From: Ruminococcus turbiniformis
Lineage (GTDB): Bacteria > Bacillota > Clostridia > Lachnospirales > Lachnospiraceae
Assembly: GCF_020687545.1 (NCBI RefSeq)
Contig: NZ_JAJEQX010000019.1
Span: forward strand, 1 to 64,000
DNA length: 64,000 bases
Reading direction: 5' to 3'
Below the pieces are notes generated by a model, which saw only the letters and a list, made by a program, of their open reading frames with translations, was not told the origin of the DNA and did no database searches. Numbering within the stretch: position 1 is the first letter of the stretch; each line of letters begins with the position of its first letter. The translations under genes were made by a program, and so were the position numbers. Positions 25,947 to 35,202 of the stretch are shown piece after piece.

Positions 25947-25976
25947 AGAATAGCATATATCCGATTGTCCCCGCAA
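25947..25976 (-). promoter_or_regulatory. candidate promoter of the sulfatase maturase
   Basis: On the minus strand TTGCGG (25976-25971) and TATTCT (25952-25947) lie 18 bases apart, about 87 bases before the start codon. The match is moderate. Confidence 0.4.
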
Positions 25977-26012
25977 GTTCAGCGTTCTCCTCTACTCTCT
26001 GCAGGAATTCTC

Positions 26013-26041
26013 TTGATTTTCTTTCTTCTGTTTTCTACAAT
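26013..26041 (+). promoter_or_regulatory. sigma-A promoter of ogt
   Basis: TTGATT at 26013-26018 and TACAAT at 26036-26041 are separated by 17 bases, 34 bases before the ogt start codon. The upstream divergent promoter serves the sulfatase maturase. Confidence 0.6.
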
Positions 26042-26075
26042 AAAATCATCCTTTATCGGAACGGAGGCGTATACC

Positions 26076-26609
26076 ATGCAGTACATCAGTCATTATGAAT
26101 CCCCGCTCGGCAGCATCCTGCTGGCAGCGGATGATACCGGTCTGACCGGATTATGGTTTGAAGGGCAGAAATATTTCGCCCTTCACCTGGACAAAGAACA
26201 CGAAGAGAAAGAGGTTCCGCTGTTTGAGACAGCAAAGCACTGGCTTGACATTTACTTTTCCGGCCGGGAGCCTGATTTTTCTGTGCCGCTTCACTTTACA
26301 GGCACGGCATTTCAGAATGAAGTATGGGCAATCCTCTGTACGATTCCTTACGGGAATACAATGACTTACGGGGAGATCGCCGGAAAGATTGCAGCAAAAA
26401 AAGGGCTGCCGCACATGTCCGCACAGGCAGTCGGCGGAGCAGTTGGACATAACCCCATATCCATTATCGTACCCTGTCACCGTGTTGTCGGAACAAACGG
26501 GAGTCTGACCGGATACGCCGGCGGAATCGATAAAAAGGTGAAGCTTCTGACACTTGAAAAGACGGATATGTCATCGTTTTCTGTCCCGAAGAAAGGGAGC
26601 GCACTGTAG
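26076..26609 (+). CDS. ogt: methylated-DNA-protein-cysteine methyltransferase
   Basis: This 177-aa suicide repair protein removes methyl groups from O6-methylguanine. The acceptor Cys134 is in IVPCHRVVGTNGSLTGYAGG, preceded by the helix-turn-helix segment PYGNTMTYGEIA and the Asn-containing GAVGHNPISI. The N-terminal domain is of the short Ogt type, with no Ada fusion. The ATG at 26076 follows GGAGGCG and fits the promoter; a longer frame from 25842 overlaps the divergent gene and is rejected. It is monocistronic. Confidence 0.93.
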   Translation: MQYISHYESPLGSILLAADDTGLTGLWFEGQKYFALHLDKEHEEKEVPLFETAKHWLDIYFSGREPDFSVPLHFTGTAFQNEVWAILCTIPYGNTMTYGEIAGKIAAKKGLPHMSAQAVGGAVGHNPISIIVPCHRVVGTNGSLTGYAGGIDKKVKLLTLEKTDMSSFSVPKKGSAL

Positions 26610-26666
26610 ACGCTCCCTCACTTTTACAAAATCCCCTGCCGAATTATCCGGGTAAAGTATTCTTCG

Positions 26667-27076
26667 TCACTCAGGACTTTCTGCTTCACCATACTGTTTT
26701 CCCGTCTTCCACTCTTCCGTCAGCCGGTACACTTCTTCCGGGTCAAGCTCAAAAAGCTCTGCAATCTCTTCCGGAGAGAGACCTCTCTCAATCTTCTTTC
26801 CGACAAGCTTCAGAATCGCAAGATGCTGTCCCTTCTCTATTCCCCCGTGGGAAGCATGATAAAATTTTCATTCGTTTTCTCATCGATACTCGTCATATCT
26901 TCTTCCTCCCTATTTTAACACGAGACTCCTGTATGCGAAACACCACATCGATAAAACATCTGTTTATCCAGTCGCTTGAATGTACTCACCATATCACGCA
27001 TCGATTTCTTCTGCAATACGCGAGAGCGAAAAAACAGCGTTATCAACAAACTTACATGAGTTGTAAAAAGTTATCC
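26667..27076 (-). pseudogene. decayed Rpn-type gene, copy 2
   Basis: The 5' part reads VLQKKSMRDMVSTFKRLDK, a clear relative of copy 1. The 3' part reads HLAILKLVGKKIERGLSPEEIAELFEL, again parallel to copy 1. The middle is replaced or deleted and contains stops. Copy 2 is in the same orientation as copy 1, 2.3 kb away. No intact family member lies in the window, so both are relics. This explains most of the 578 bases between ogt and the NlpC gene. Confidence 0.6.
27031..27076. repeat. 46-bp direct repeat, copy B
   Basis: This is the partner of 24664-24709, with one mismatch, at the 5' edge of Rpn remnant copy 2. The direct orientation would allow recombination that deletes the maturase and ogt. 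Confidence 0.85.
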
Positions 27077-27120
27077 TCCGGAAGGCAAAACGCATACAGA
27101 AAAAAGCAAAACGCATGCAG

Positions 27121-27150
27121 AAAAAATCCCGCGGCCAAAACCGCGGGATT
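27121..27150 (-). terminator. terminator of the NlpC/P60 gene
   Basis: On the minus strand aatcccgcgg pairs with ccgcgggatt (27125-27134 and 27141-27150) around a 6-base loop and runs into TTTTTT. It lies 38 bases after the stop of the gene. Confidence 0.9.
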
Positions 27151-27187
27151 TCTAATTTCAATTCATTCAAATTTCAAACTGTTCTGT

Positions 27188-28303
27188 TTAGTAGCGAACA
27201 TAGATCATACCGCTCTGTACCGGTCCGATCTTTACAACATCACCGCTCTGCGGAGCATGTATCATCTGTCCGTTTCCTATGTAAATACCACAGTGGGTGG
27301 AGCTTGTACAAATATCACCGGGCTGCGGATCGCTCACCTGAGGCCAGCCCATGAATGTGTACGTCGTACCAAGTCTTGTGTAACTTCCTGTCAGGCAGTA
27401 GCTTACAAGTCCTGAGCAGTCGAACGTGTCCGGTCCGCATGCTCCCCATACATAAGCGCATCCAAGCTTGCTGTATGCCCTGTCAACAATCGCATTTCCC
27501 GTCACAGCGTCATACCCGGAATCAGAAGAACCCGATGATCCGTTGTCTGCAGAACCCCCATCGGTTGTTCCGCCGCCTGTCGTACCGCCGTTATTTGTCG
27601 TTTCTCCGCCAGACTGAACTTCTTCCGCAGCAGCTGCAGCAGCTGCAGCCGCCGCTTCCTCCGCTGCTTTTCTCTCAGCCTCTTCCTGAGCCTTTCTTGC
27701 CGCTTCCTGAATCATCTCATCCAGATTAGCGATTTCGTCCTGCTTGGATGAAATTGTATTGTTCAGTTCTGTCTGCTGCTCCTGATACTGAGTTTCCAGA
27801 GACTCAAGATTCGACTTTTCTTCCTCAAGTGTCTGCTGGAGATCTTCAATCTCATTGATCGTGTTGACATATTCATCAAGCTGGTTGCGGTCATACTCCT
27901 GTACCTGCTGCGAATACTCAACCTGTGTCAGTATGCTTGTAATATCTCCGGATTCCATCACCTTCTCCACCGCAGCAGTTCCAGTTCCGGATTCATACAT
28001 GTATTTGATGCGAAGCTTCATCGCTTCATACTGCTCTTCCTTCTTGGCGTTCGCCGCCTCCAGATCCGCCTCAGCCTGTGTAATCTGCTCACCTACGTCA
28101 ATCAGCTGAAGCTCCAGTTCATTCGCCTTTGTGATCAGATCATTCAGCTGTGTCTGAAGGTCACTCAGCTCGCTCTGCGCATCCGCTTTCTGATCTTCCA
28201 GATTCGCCTGATCCTCAGCAGGTGTCGCAAAAACAGGAGTAACTGTAAGCGAGCACGCAAGCACTGTCGCTATAAATGCACTATGTACTTTTTTTAACTT
28301 CAT
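27188..28303 (-). CDS. secreted coiled-coil NlpC/P60 peptidoglycan endopeptidase
   Basis: This 371-aa exported cell-wall hydrolase starts with a signal peptide ending near TPVFA. Residues about 30-210 form a long coiled coil, rich in Gln, Glu, Leu and Ala, like the PcsB/CwlO N-terminal domain. An Ala-rich then Gly/Ser/Thr linker follows, and the last 110 residues are the NlpC/P60 domain. The catalytic Cys is in FDCSGLV, the His in HCGIYIG, and a further His in MIHAP. Such proteins cut peptide cross-links and usually need FtsEX-type activation. The start at 28303 has GAAAGGTG. A well-formed promoter and terminator make it monocistronic. Confidence 0.9.
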   Translation of the reverse strand: MKLKKVHSAFIATVLACSLTVTPVFATPAEDQANLEDQKADAQSELSDLQTQLNDLITKANELELQLIDVGEQITQAEADLEAANAKKEEQYEAMKLRIKYMYESGTGTAAVEKVMESGDITSILTQVEYSQQVQEYDRNQLDEYVNTINEIEDLQQTLEEEKSNLESLETQYQEQQTELNNTISSKQDEIANLDEMIQEAARKAQEEAERKAAEEAAAAAAAAAAEEVQSGGETTNNGGTTGGGTTDGGSADNGSSGSSDSGYDAVTGNAIVDRAYSKLGCAYVWGACGPDTFDCSGLVSYCLTGSYTRLGTTYTFMGWPQVSDPQPGDICTSSTHCGIYIGNGQMIHAPQSGDVVKIGPVQSGMIYVRY

Positions 28304-28352
28304 CTCGTCACCTTTCCTCAAATATTAATTATTCAATTCCCCACATATATGC

Positions 28353-28381
28353 ATAATACAACAGAAATGCATCTTTTTCAA
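28353..28381 (-). promoter_or_regulatory. sigma-A promoter of the NlpC/P60 gene
   Basis: On the minus strand TTGAAA (28381-28376) and TATTAT (28358-28353) are 17 bases apart, about 50 bases before the start codon. Confidence 0.65.
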
Positions 28382-28686
28382 CAGCATTTCCCCTAAAAAT
28401 TGCATTTGCGGGGCCGAACAGGCGCTTTCCTCAATCAGCATGTAAAAATTATAATAAATTTTGCCCGAAATTTCAATACATTTTTAACATTTCTGTAATA
28501 TTTCACAAATCTGTCTTTGTCACAGAGACATTCCTGAAGCAGATAAAACGGATTGTTAAGCCATTCGCTTCGGCAAAGCAGCTTTCGGTGCAGGACAGAC
28601 TGCCGGGAATTTTCCTCAGACGGCACCTCCCTTTGCTCCGCAGGAAAACAGAGTCGAAATAAAAAGCTACATATTTGAAGAAAGAA

Positions 28687-28779
28687 GATGCCCGCCGAAA
28701 CTGTGTTGCATGAACGGCGAGTGGAGCGCGTACGCGCGACTTTGAGCAAGGGAATGCAATCACAGTTTCGGTGGGCATC
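28687..28779. ncRNA. large imperfect hairpin, candidate structured RNA or small repeat element
   Basis: Outer arms 28687-28711 and 28754-28779 form a stem of about 25 pairs, beginning gatgcccgccgaaactgtg and closing cacagtttcggtgggcatc, with one wobble and one bulged base. The 42-base interior holds a 12-base palindrome, gcgcgtacgcgc (28726-28737). It lies between the NlpC promoter and the gltD stop, with no protein gene and no T-run on either strand, so it is not a simple terminator. The rest of 28382-28848 is A+T-rich or featureless. Confidence 0.5.
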
Positions 28780-28848
28780 GCAATATAAGCCACATTTTGT
28801 TTTTTATTCTTGATGTATTTTATCTGCCGGACAAAGCCAGCTTTCTTC

Positions 28849-30348
28849 TTATTGAATTGTCAGATTCGTATATCCCATCAGGCTCTCGTCCACCTCTCTG
28901 GCAGCCTCCCGCCCCTCGCGGATGGCCCACACGACAAGCGACTGTCCTCTGTGCATGTCTCCGGCTGTGAATACATGCTGTACATTGGTTGCATATTTTC
29001 CGGGCTCTGTCTTCACGTTTGTGCGCTCGTTGACGTCCACGCCGAACGATTTTGTCACATAATCCTCACTGCCGAGGAAGCCCGCCGCGATCAGCACAAG
29101 GTCCGCATCCACGGTGTACTCGCTGCCCGGGATTTCGGCCATCATCATCCTTCCGGTCTTCTCGTCCTTTTTGCTCTCAAGCTTCACAAGCACAGCCTTG
29201 CACAGCTTTCCTTTCTTGTCCTTTACGAACTCTTTCACTGTTGTCTGGTAGACTCTCGGATCGTGGCCGTACAGCGCAATTGCCTCCTGCTGGCCGTAAT
29301 CTGTCTTGCAGACACGGGGCCACTCCGGCCACGGGTTCATGGCGGTTCTCGCATCCGGCGCCTTCGGCATCATCTCAAGCTGAAGCACGGATTTCGCTCC
29401 GTGACGGATGGACGTTCCCACACAGTCGTTTCCTGTATCTCCGCCGCCGATGACAATGACATGTTTCCCTTTTGCGGAGATATATGTCCCGTCCTTTAAC
29501 TGCATGTCATTGGCCCAGAGCGCCTTTGTCGTCGACTTGAGGAAATCAACCGCAAAAAAGATTCCTTCCGCCTCGCGTCCCGGCGCCTTGATGTCGCGCG
29601 GATTGGAAGCGCCGCACGCAAGGATCACCCTGTCGTACTCTTTCAAGAGCTCTGCGGGTTTCACGTCTTTTCCCACATTGCAGTTCACCCGGAACTCCAC
29701 GCCTTCCTCTTCCATAATTTTTAACTTGCGGTCAATATACTGCTTCTCCAGCTTCATATTCGGAATGCCGTAGCGCAGCAGTCCTCCCGCCTTGTCCTCC
29801 CGCTCAAAGACCGTTACCGTATGTCCCCTTCTGTTTAAGAGATCCGCAGCGGCAAGTCCGGACGGACCGGAACCGATAACCGCCACCTTTTTCCCGGTGC
29901 GCACCTTCGGAGGCCGCGCTTTCGCATATCCTTTCTCATAGGCGTTCTCTATGATCGCGTATTCGTTGCTCTTGCTTGCAACCGGGTCTTCATTGAGTCC
30001 GCATGTGCAGGCATTCTCACAGAGAGCCGGGCAGACTCTGGAAGTAAATTCCGGGAAGTTGTTCGTCTTCGCCAGCCGGTAGTATGCTTCCTCCCAGTTG
30101 CCGTTATAGATCAGGTCATTCCACTCCGGCACAAGATTGTGAAGCGGACATCCGCTGGCCATCCCCATCAGGTTTAAGCCTGACTGGCAGAAGGGCACGC
30201 CGCACGCCATGCACCGCGCGCCCTGGAGTTCCTGCTCTTCCTTGGAAAGAGGCGTATAGAACTCATTAAAATGTCTGATTCTCTCAAGCGGCTGCTCTGC
30301 CGTCTTGTCTTTTCTCGCATAATCCATAAATCCTGTCGGTTTTCCCAC
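28849..30348 (-). CDS. gltD: glutamate synthase small (beta) subunit
   Basis: GltD (499 aa) takes electrons from NAD(P)H and passes them to GltB. The N-terminal Cys-rich region (CMACGVPFCQSG, CPLHNLVPEWNDL, CPALCENACTCGL) holds Fe-S ligands. VAVIGSGPSGLAAADLLNRRG is the FAD-binding loop and VIVIGGGDTGNDCVGT the NADPH loop. It is 12 bases downstream of gltB, the standard operon. Length is slightly above the usual 470-490 aa. Confidence 0.94.
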   Translation of the reverse strand: MGKPTGFMDYARKDKTAEQPLERIRHFNEFYTPLSKEEQELQGARCMACGVPFCQSGLNLMGMASGCPLHNLVPEWNDLIYNGNWEEAYYRLAKTNNFPEFTSRVCPALCENACTCGLNEDPVASKSNEYAIIENAYEKGYAKARPPKVRTGKKVAVIGSGPSGLAAADLLNRRGHTVTVFEREDKAGGLLRYGIPNMKLEKQYIDRKLKIMEEEGVEFRVNCNVGKDVKPAELLKEYDRVILACGASNPRDIKAPGREAEGIFFAVDFLKSTTKALWANDMQLKDGTYISAKGKHVIVIGGGDTGNDCVGTSIRHGAKSVLQLEMMPKAPDARTAMNPWPEWPRVCKTDYGQQEAIALYGHDPRVYQTTVKEFVKDKKGKLCKAVLVKLESKKDEKTGRMMMAEIPGSEYTVDADLVLIAAGFLGSEDYVTKSFGVDVNERTNVKTEPGKYATNVQHVFTAGDMHRGQSLVVWAIREGREAAREVDESLMGYTNLTIQ

Positions 30349-30360
30349 TTTTCACGCCTC

Positions 30361-33300
30361 CTATCTTCCGTTTTTGATCTTGTTGAACGCCTCGATCTGC
30401 GCCTTTTCCCTGCTCAAGCCTTTCTCTTCCATCTGGAAGATCGCCGCCATCATCTTCTCGTAGTCTTCCGGGATAATCTTTTTGAACTTCGGAAGATATT
30501 CTTCAAAATGATCAAGAATCCGTTTTCCCACCTCAGAATTTGTGTAGGATACGTGCTCCTGAATCATTCCCTTTAATTCCTGTACATCATATTTATCCGT
30601 CACGCGCCGGATCTTCACCATGGCCTTGTTCACTCTCGTATAGAGCGTGCTGTCCATGTCGAGCACGTATGCAGTACCGCCGCTCATTCCGGCCGCAAAG
30701 TTCTTGCCGACCTGGCCCAGGATGACAACGCACCCTCCGGTCATGTACTCACATCCGTGGTCTCCTACGCCCTCTACGACCGCGCGGGCGCCGGAGTTCC
30801 TCACACAGAATCTCTCTCCTGCCACGCCGCCGACGAATGCCTTGCCGCTCGTCGCGCCGTAGAACGCAACGTTTCCTATAATAATGTTCTCATCGGACTT
30901 AAACTTTGTGCCGTTCGGCGGGCATACGACGAGCTTTCCTCCGGAAAGTCCCTTTCCGAAATAGTCGTTGCTGTCGCCGACCAGCTCCAGAGTCAGCCCC
31001 CTCGGGATAAACGCGCCGAAACTCTGTCCGCCCGCGCCCTTGCACTTGATCACAAAGCTGTCTTCTTCCAGTCCGTCCGGATATCTTCTTGTGATCTCAG
31101 ATCCGAAGATCGTGCCGAAGGTCCGGTCCACGTTGCTTACATCTACCTCAATACTTCTCTTCTGTCCCTTCTCAAGGGCAGGCAGAAGCTGTTTTACAAG
31201 AACCCTCTCGTCCAGCGTCTTTCCAAGTTCAAAGTCATAGACTTTCTTCGGATTGAAGATCATTCCTTTCTTCTGTTTAGCGTACGGATTATAGAGGATT
31301 CCGCTCAAGTCAAGCGTCGCTGCTCTGTCCGATGTAGGAACATCCTTCACCTTCAGAAGATCCGTGCGGCCTACCAGCTCGTCCACCGTGCGCACGCCCA
31401 GCTTTGCCATATATTCTCTTAACTCCTGCGCGATAAACCGCATGAAGTTGACAACATACTCCGGTTTTCCTGCAAACCGTTTTCTCAGCTCCGGATTCTG
31501 TGTTGCAACACCCACCGGGCACGTATCCAGGTTGCACACGCGCATCATCACGCACCCCATCGTCACAAGCGGAGCCGTCGCAAATCCGAACTCCTCCGCG
31601 CCGAGAAGGGCTGCAATCGCCACATCACGGCCGCTCATAAGTTTTCCGTCCGTCTCGATGCGGACACGCTCGCGCAGTCCGTTCTGAATCAGTGTCTGGT
31701 GCGTCTCCGCCAGTCCAAGCTCCCACGGAAGTCCCGCGTTCTGGATGGAACTTCTCGGCGCCGCGCCGGTTCCCCCGTCATATCCGGAGATCAGGATCAC
31801 GCCCGCGCCTGCTTTCGCAACACCGGCCGCCACAGTTCCAACTCCTGCTTCCGATACCAGTTTCACCGAGATTCTCGCGTTTTTGTTCGCGTTTTTACAG
31901 TCATAAATGAGCTGTGCCAGGTCTTCAATGGAATAGATGTCGTGGTGCGGCGGCGGTGAGATCAGGCTCACGCCGGGGGTAGAGTGTCTCGTTTTTGCGA
32001 TCCACGGGTATACCTTTCCTCCCGGAAGGTGTCCGCCCTCTCCGGGCTTCGCTCCCTGGGCCATCTTGATCTGAATCTCCTGGGCGCTCACAAGGTAGCG
32101 GGACGTCACGCCGAAACGGCCGGATGCCACCTGCTTGATTGCGGAGCAGCGGTCCGTGTCAAGGCGTTCGATATCCTCGCCTCCCTCACCGGAGTTTGAC
32201 TTTCCGTGAAGCCGGTTCATGGCGATGGCCAGTGTCTCGTGGGCCTCCTTTGAGATCGAACCGTAGGACATGGCTCCCGTCTTAAATCTCGTCACAATGG
32301 AGTCCACGCTCTCCACCTCGTCAATGGATACGCCTTTCTTCGGATAGTTGAACTCAAGCTGTCCTCTTAAGTTGATCTTCTCTCCCTCTGCGTCCACCAT
32401 CTGCGTATACTGTTTGAACATGTCATAGTCGCCGCGTCTCGTGGACTGCTGGAGCATATGAATGGTCTGCGGGTTGTACAGATGTTCCTCCCCGCCGCTT
32501 TTGTATTTGTGTCTTCCCACGCTGTCAAGCGTCATATCCCCGTCCAGTCCGAGCGGATCAAACGCCTGTGTGTGGAACGCCGTATAGTCCTCGGCGATCT
32601 CATCGATTCCGATTCCGCCCACACGGCTCACTGTATCGGTAAAGTACCGGTCGATAAACTCCTTCTTCAGTCCGATCGCCTCAAAGATCTTCGCGCCCTG
32701 GTACGACTGGATCGTTGAGATTCCCATCTTGGATGCAATCTTTACGATTCCGTGAATCACCGCGCTGTTATAGTCATTCACTGCCGCATAGTAATCTTTG
32801 TGAAGCAGTCTTGACTCGATCAGCTGGCGGATGGACTCATGCGCCAGATAGGGGTTGATCGCGCAGGCCCCGTATCCGAGCAAAGTCGCGAAATGATGAA
32901 CTTCTCTCGGTTCGCCGCTCTCCAGAATCATGGCCACGGAGGTTCTCTTCTTCGTGCGGACAAGGTGCTGCTGCAGTCCGGAGACAGCCAGGAGCGACGG
33001 AATCGCCATATGGTACTCATCCACATCGCGGTCCGTCAGAATCAGAATATTCGCGCCGCCGCGGATCACTCTGTCGACTTCCACGAACAGGTACTCGATC
33101 GCCCGGGAAAGACTCGTGTTTTTGTAATAGGTAATCGGAATCTCCGCAACCTTGAACCCGTCCACCTTCATATTTTTGATCTTTAACAGGTCCGTGTTCG
33201 TCAGAATCGGGTTGTTCACCCGGAGCATCTTACAGTTTTCTTCCTTTTTCTCAAGCAGATTTCCGTCTTTTCCCACGTAAATAACCGTGGATGTCACAAT

Positions 33301-34893
33301 CTCCTCGCGGATCGCGTCGATCGGCGGGTTTGTCACCTGTGCGAAAAGCTGTTTGAAATAACCGAACAGCGGCTGGCGCTTCTTTGAAAGCACGGAAAGG
33401 GGCGTGTCGATTCCCATGGCCGCGATCCCTTCTCCGCCGTTCTTCGCCATCGTAAGAATGGAAGTCTTCACATCCTCGTACGCATAGCCGAACGCTTTCT
33501 GAAGTCTTGTGCACTCTTCCTTTGTATACTTCGGAATATCCTTGTTCGGAATCGGCAGATCTTTCAGCTGGATCAGGTTGCTGTCAAGCCATTCTCCGTA
33601 AGGCTCCTCGTTTGCATATTTCTCTTTCAGCTCCTCGTCGTCGATTACTCTTCCGGCAACCGTGTCCACGAGAAGCATCTTGCCCGGATGCAGCCTCTCC
33701 TTTACAAGGATTTTCGACGGGTCAATATCCAGCACGCCGACCTCAGATGAGAGAATCAGGTTGTCGTCATCCGTGATGTAATATCTGGACGGACGCAGTC
33801 CGTTTCTGTCCAGAACCGCTCCCATCACGTCTCCGTCAGAGAAGAGGATGGACGCAGGACCGTCCCACGGCTCCATCATCGTCGCATAATACTGATAGAA
33901 ATCCTTCTTATTCTGGGACATGCTGCGGTTGTTCACCCACGGCTCGGGGATGGCGATCATCACTGCCAGCGGAAGCTCCATACCGCTCATGACCATGAAC
34001 TCGAGCGCATTGTCGAGCATGGCCGAGTCGGAACCGGATGTGTTGATGGCCGGAAGTACTTTGTGAAGTTCGCCTTTTAAACATCCCGCCTCCATCGTCT
34101 CCTCTCTGGCCAGCATCTTGTCCGCGTTTCCGCGGATCGTGTTGATCTCTCCGTTGTGCACGATGAAGCGGTTCGGATGCGCCCTCTGCCAGCTCGGCGC
34201 TGTGTTGGTGCTGAAGCGGGAGTGAACCATGGCAATGGCGGACTCATAGTCCTCGTCCTGCAGGTCACCGAAAAACTGTCTCAGCTGGCCTACAAGGAAC
34301 ATACCCTTGTACACGATCGTCCGGCTCGAGAGAGAAACAACATAGGTATCGTCACTGCTCTGCTCAAACACACGGCGCACAACATAGAGCCTGCGGTCAA
34401 AATCAATCCCTTTCTCCACCTTCTTCGGTCTCTCGATGAACGCCTGCATGATGCACGGCATACAGTCCAGCGCCGTCTTTCCGAGCACGTCCGGATGCAC
34501 CGGAACTTCTCTCCATCCGAGGAAGTTAAGTCCTTCTTTCTTTACGATGACTTCAAATATGTTTTTCGCCTGATTGCGCTTTAACTCGTCCTGGGGAAGG
34601 AAAAACATGCCCACGCCGTAATCCCTCTCGCCCCGGATATTGATACCGAGCGGTTTACAGACTTTCTGGAAAAATTTATGCGAGATCTGCAGAAGGATTC
34701 CGACACCGTCTCCGGTCTTGCCTTCCGCGTCTTTTCCTGCCCTGTGCTCCAGGTGCTCTACAATCTCAAGGGCCCCGGCGACTGTGCTGTGGCTCTTTAC
34801 GCCTTTAATATTGACGATAGCGCCAATACCACAGTTATCATGTTCAAAACTCTCCCGGTACAGTCCCTGCGGATTCTCATTTGCTCTTCTCAT
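30361..34893 (-). CDS. gltB: glutamate synthase large (alpha) subunit
   Basis: GltB (1510 aa) makes two glutamates from glutamine and 2-oxoglutarate. The glutaminase nucleophile is Cys21 in DNCGIGAIVNIKG, so 20 residues are cleaved as a propeptide. The central region leads into the FMN barrel, with GMSYGSISKEAHETLAIAMN and GEGGEDIERL, and VRIETDGKLMSGRDVAIA. The 3Fe-4S cysteines are in MGCVMMRVCNLDTCPVG. The C-terminal beta-helix with GGxxxxG repeats (GGAGGQSFGAFIPRG, YMTGGCVVILG) is complete. A strong promoter precedes it, and gltD follows. Confidence 0.97.
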   Translation of the reverse strand: MRRANENPQGLYRESFEHDNCGIGAIVNIKGVKSHSTVAGALEIVEHLEHRAGKDAEGKTGDGVGILLQISHKFFQKVCKPLGINIRGERDYGVGMFFLPQDELKRNQAKNIFEVIVKKEGLNFLGWREVPVHPDVLGKTALDCMPCIMQAFIERPKKVEKGIDFDRRLYVVRRVFEQSSDDTYVVSLSSRTIVYKGMFLVGQLRQFFGDLQDEDYESAIAMVHSRFSTNTAPSWQRAHPNRFIVHNGEINTIRGNADKMLAREETMEAGCLKGELHKVLPAINTSGSDSAMLDNALEFMVMSGMELPLAVMIAIPEPWVNNRSMSQNKKDFYQYYATMMEPWDGPASILFSDGDVMGAVLDRNGLRPSRYYITDDDNLILSSEVGVLDIDPSKILVKERLHPGKMLLVDTVAGRVIDDEELKEKYANEEPYGEWLDSNLIQLKDLPIPNKDIPKYTKEECTRLQKAFGYAYEDVKTSILTMAKNGGEGIAAMGIDTPLSVLSKKRQPLFGYFKQLFAQVTNPPIDAIREEIVTSTVIYVGKDGNLLEKKEENCKMLRVNNPILTNTDLLKIKNMKVDGFKVAEIPITYYKNTSLSRAIEYLFVEVDRVIRGGANILILTDRDVDEYHMAIPSLLAVSGLQQHLVRTKKRTSVAMILESGEPREVHHFATLLGYGACAINPYLAHESIRQLIESRLLHKDYYAAVNDYNSAVIHGIVKIASKMGISTIQSYQGAKIFEAIGLKKEFIDRYFTDTVSRVGGIGIDEIAEDYTAFHTQAFDPLGLDGDMTLDSVGRHKYKSGGEEHLYNPQTIHMLQQSTRRGDYDMFKQYTQMVDAEGEKINLRGQLEFNYPKKGVSIDEVESVDSIVTRFKTGAMSYGSISKEAHETLAIAMNRLHGKSNSGEGGEDIERLDTDRCSAIKQVASGRFGVTSRYLVSAQEIQIKMAQGAKPGEGGHLPGGKVYPWIAKTRHSTPGVSLISPPPHHDIYSIEDLAQLIYDCKNANKNARISVKLVSEAGVGTVAAGVAKAGAGVILISGYDGGTGAAPRSSIQNAGLPWELGLAETHQTLIQNGLRERVRIETDGKLMSGRDVAIAALLGAEEFGFATAPLVTMGCVMMRVCNLDTCPVGVATQNPELRKRFAGKPEYVVNFMRFIAQELREYMAKLGVRTVDELVGRTDLLKVKDVPTSDRAATLDLSGILYNPYAKQKKGMIFNPKKVYDFELGKTLDERVLVKQLLPALEKGQKRSIEVDVSNVDRTFGTIFGSEITRRYPDGLEEDSFVIKCKGAGGQSFGAFIPRGLTLELVGDSNDYFGKGLSGGKLVVCPPNGTKFKSDENIIIGNVAFYGATSGKAFVGGVAGERFCVRNSGARAVVEGVGDHGCEYMTGGCVVILGQVGKNFAAGMSGGTAYVLDMDSTLYTRVNKAMVKIRRVTDKYDVQELKGMIQEHVSYTNSEVGKRILDHFEEYLPKFKKIIPEDYEKMMAAIFQMEEKGLSREKAQIEAFNKIKNGR

Positions 34894-34928
34894 GGTCGCT
34901 GTCCTCTCCTTTTCACTTTATGTTCAAG

Positions 34929-34957
34929 ACTATACACGATTTCAGAAGATTTGTAAA
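34929..34957 (-). promoter_or_regulatory. sigma-A promoter of gltBD
   Basis: On the minus strand TTTACA (34957-34952) and TATAGT (34934-34929) are exactly 17 bases apart, 35 bases before the start codon with its AAAAGGAGAGG site. Confidence 0.75.
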
Positions 34958-34977
34958 CAGGAAATTCTTTTAAATTG

Positions 34978-35026
34978 TCAGATAATTAGATTATATGATA
35001 TTTTTAATATTATTTTCAGATAATTA
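34978..35026. promoter_or_regulatory. 11-bp direct repeat upstream of gltBD promoter
   Basis: tcagataatta occurs at 34978-34988 and again at 35016-35026, a 38-base period, in A+T-rich DNA just upstream of the -35 element. It could be a regulator site for nitrogen control; no regulator gene is adjacent. The rest of 35027-35110 shows nothing I recognise. Confidence 0.4.
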
Positions 35027-35110
35027 TTCGTTTTTAAAAACAAAAAGAATGGTTACTAAAATAGCGGAATATGCCTTTATTTCCATACTTTTATCAGTAA
35101 ATCAGGCAGT

Positions 35111-35139
35111 AAAAAGCGGCAGGATCAACATCCTGCCGC
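35111..35139 (-). terminator. terminator after the CPBP gene
   Basis: On the minus strand gcggcaggat and atcctgccgc (35116-35125 and 35130-35139) form a perfect 10-base stem with a 4-base loop, followed by TTTTT. It ends the leftward run from argS or its neighbours before gltBD. Confidence 0.9.
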
Positions 35140-35202
35140 ACACAATTCAAATCCGTTTTTTATTTATTTTTTTGACTCTCAGTGCCTCTTCTCCCACCTA
35201 TT

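Noticed and set aside
24321-27187. Active transposon around the maturase and ogt
   Set aside because: Both bracketing genes are fragmentary, and no inverted terminal repeats or target duplications are visible.
28435-28793. Small minus-strand frames of about 96-104 residues near the large hairpin
   Set aside because: They read through the hairpin arms, have no ribosome site and no similarity to known proteins.
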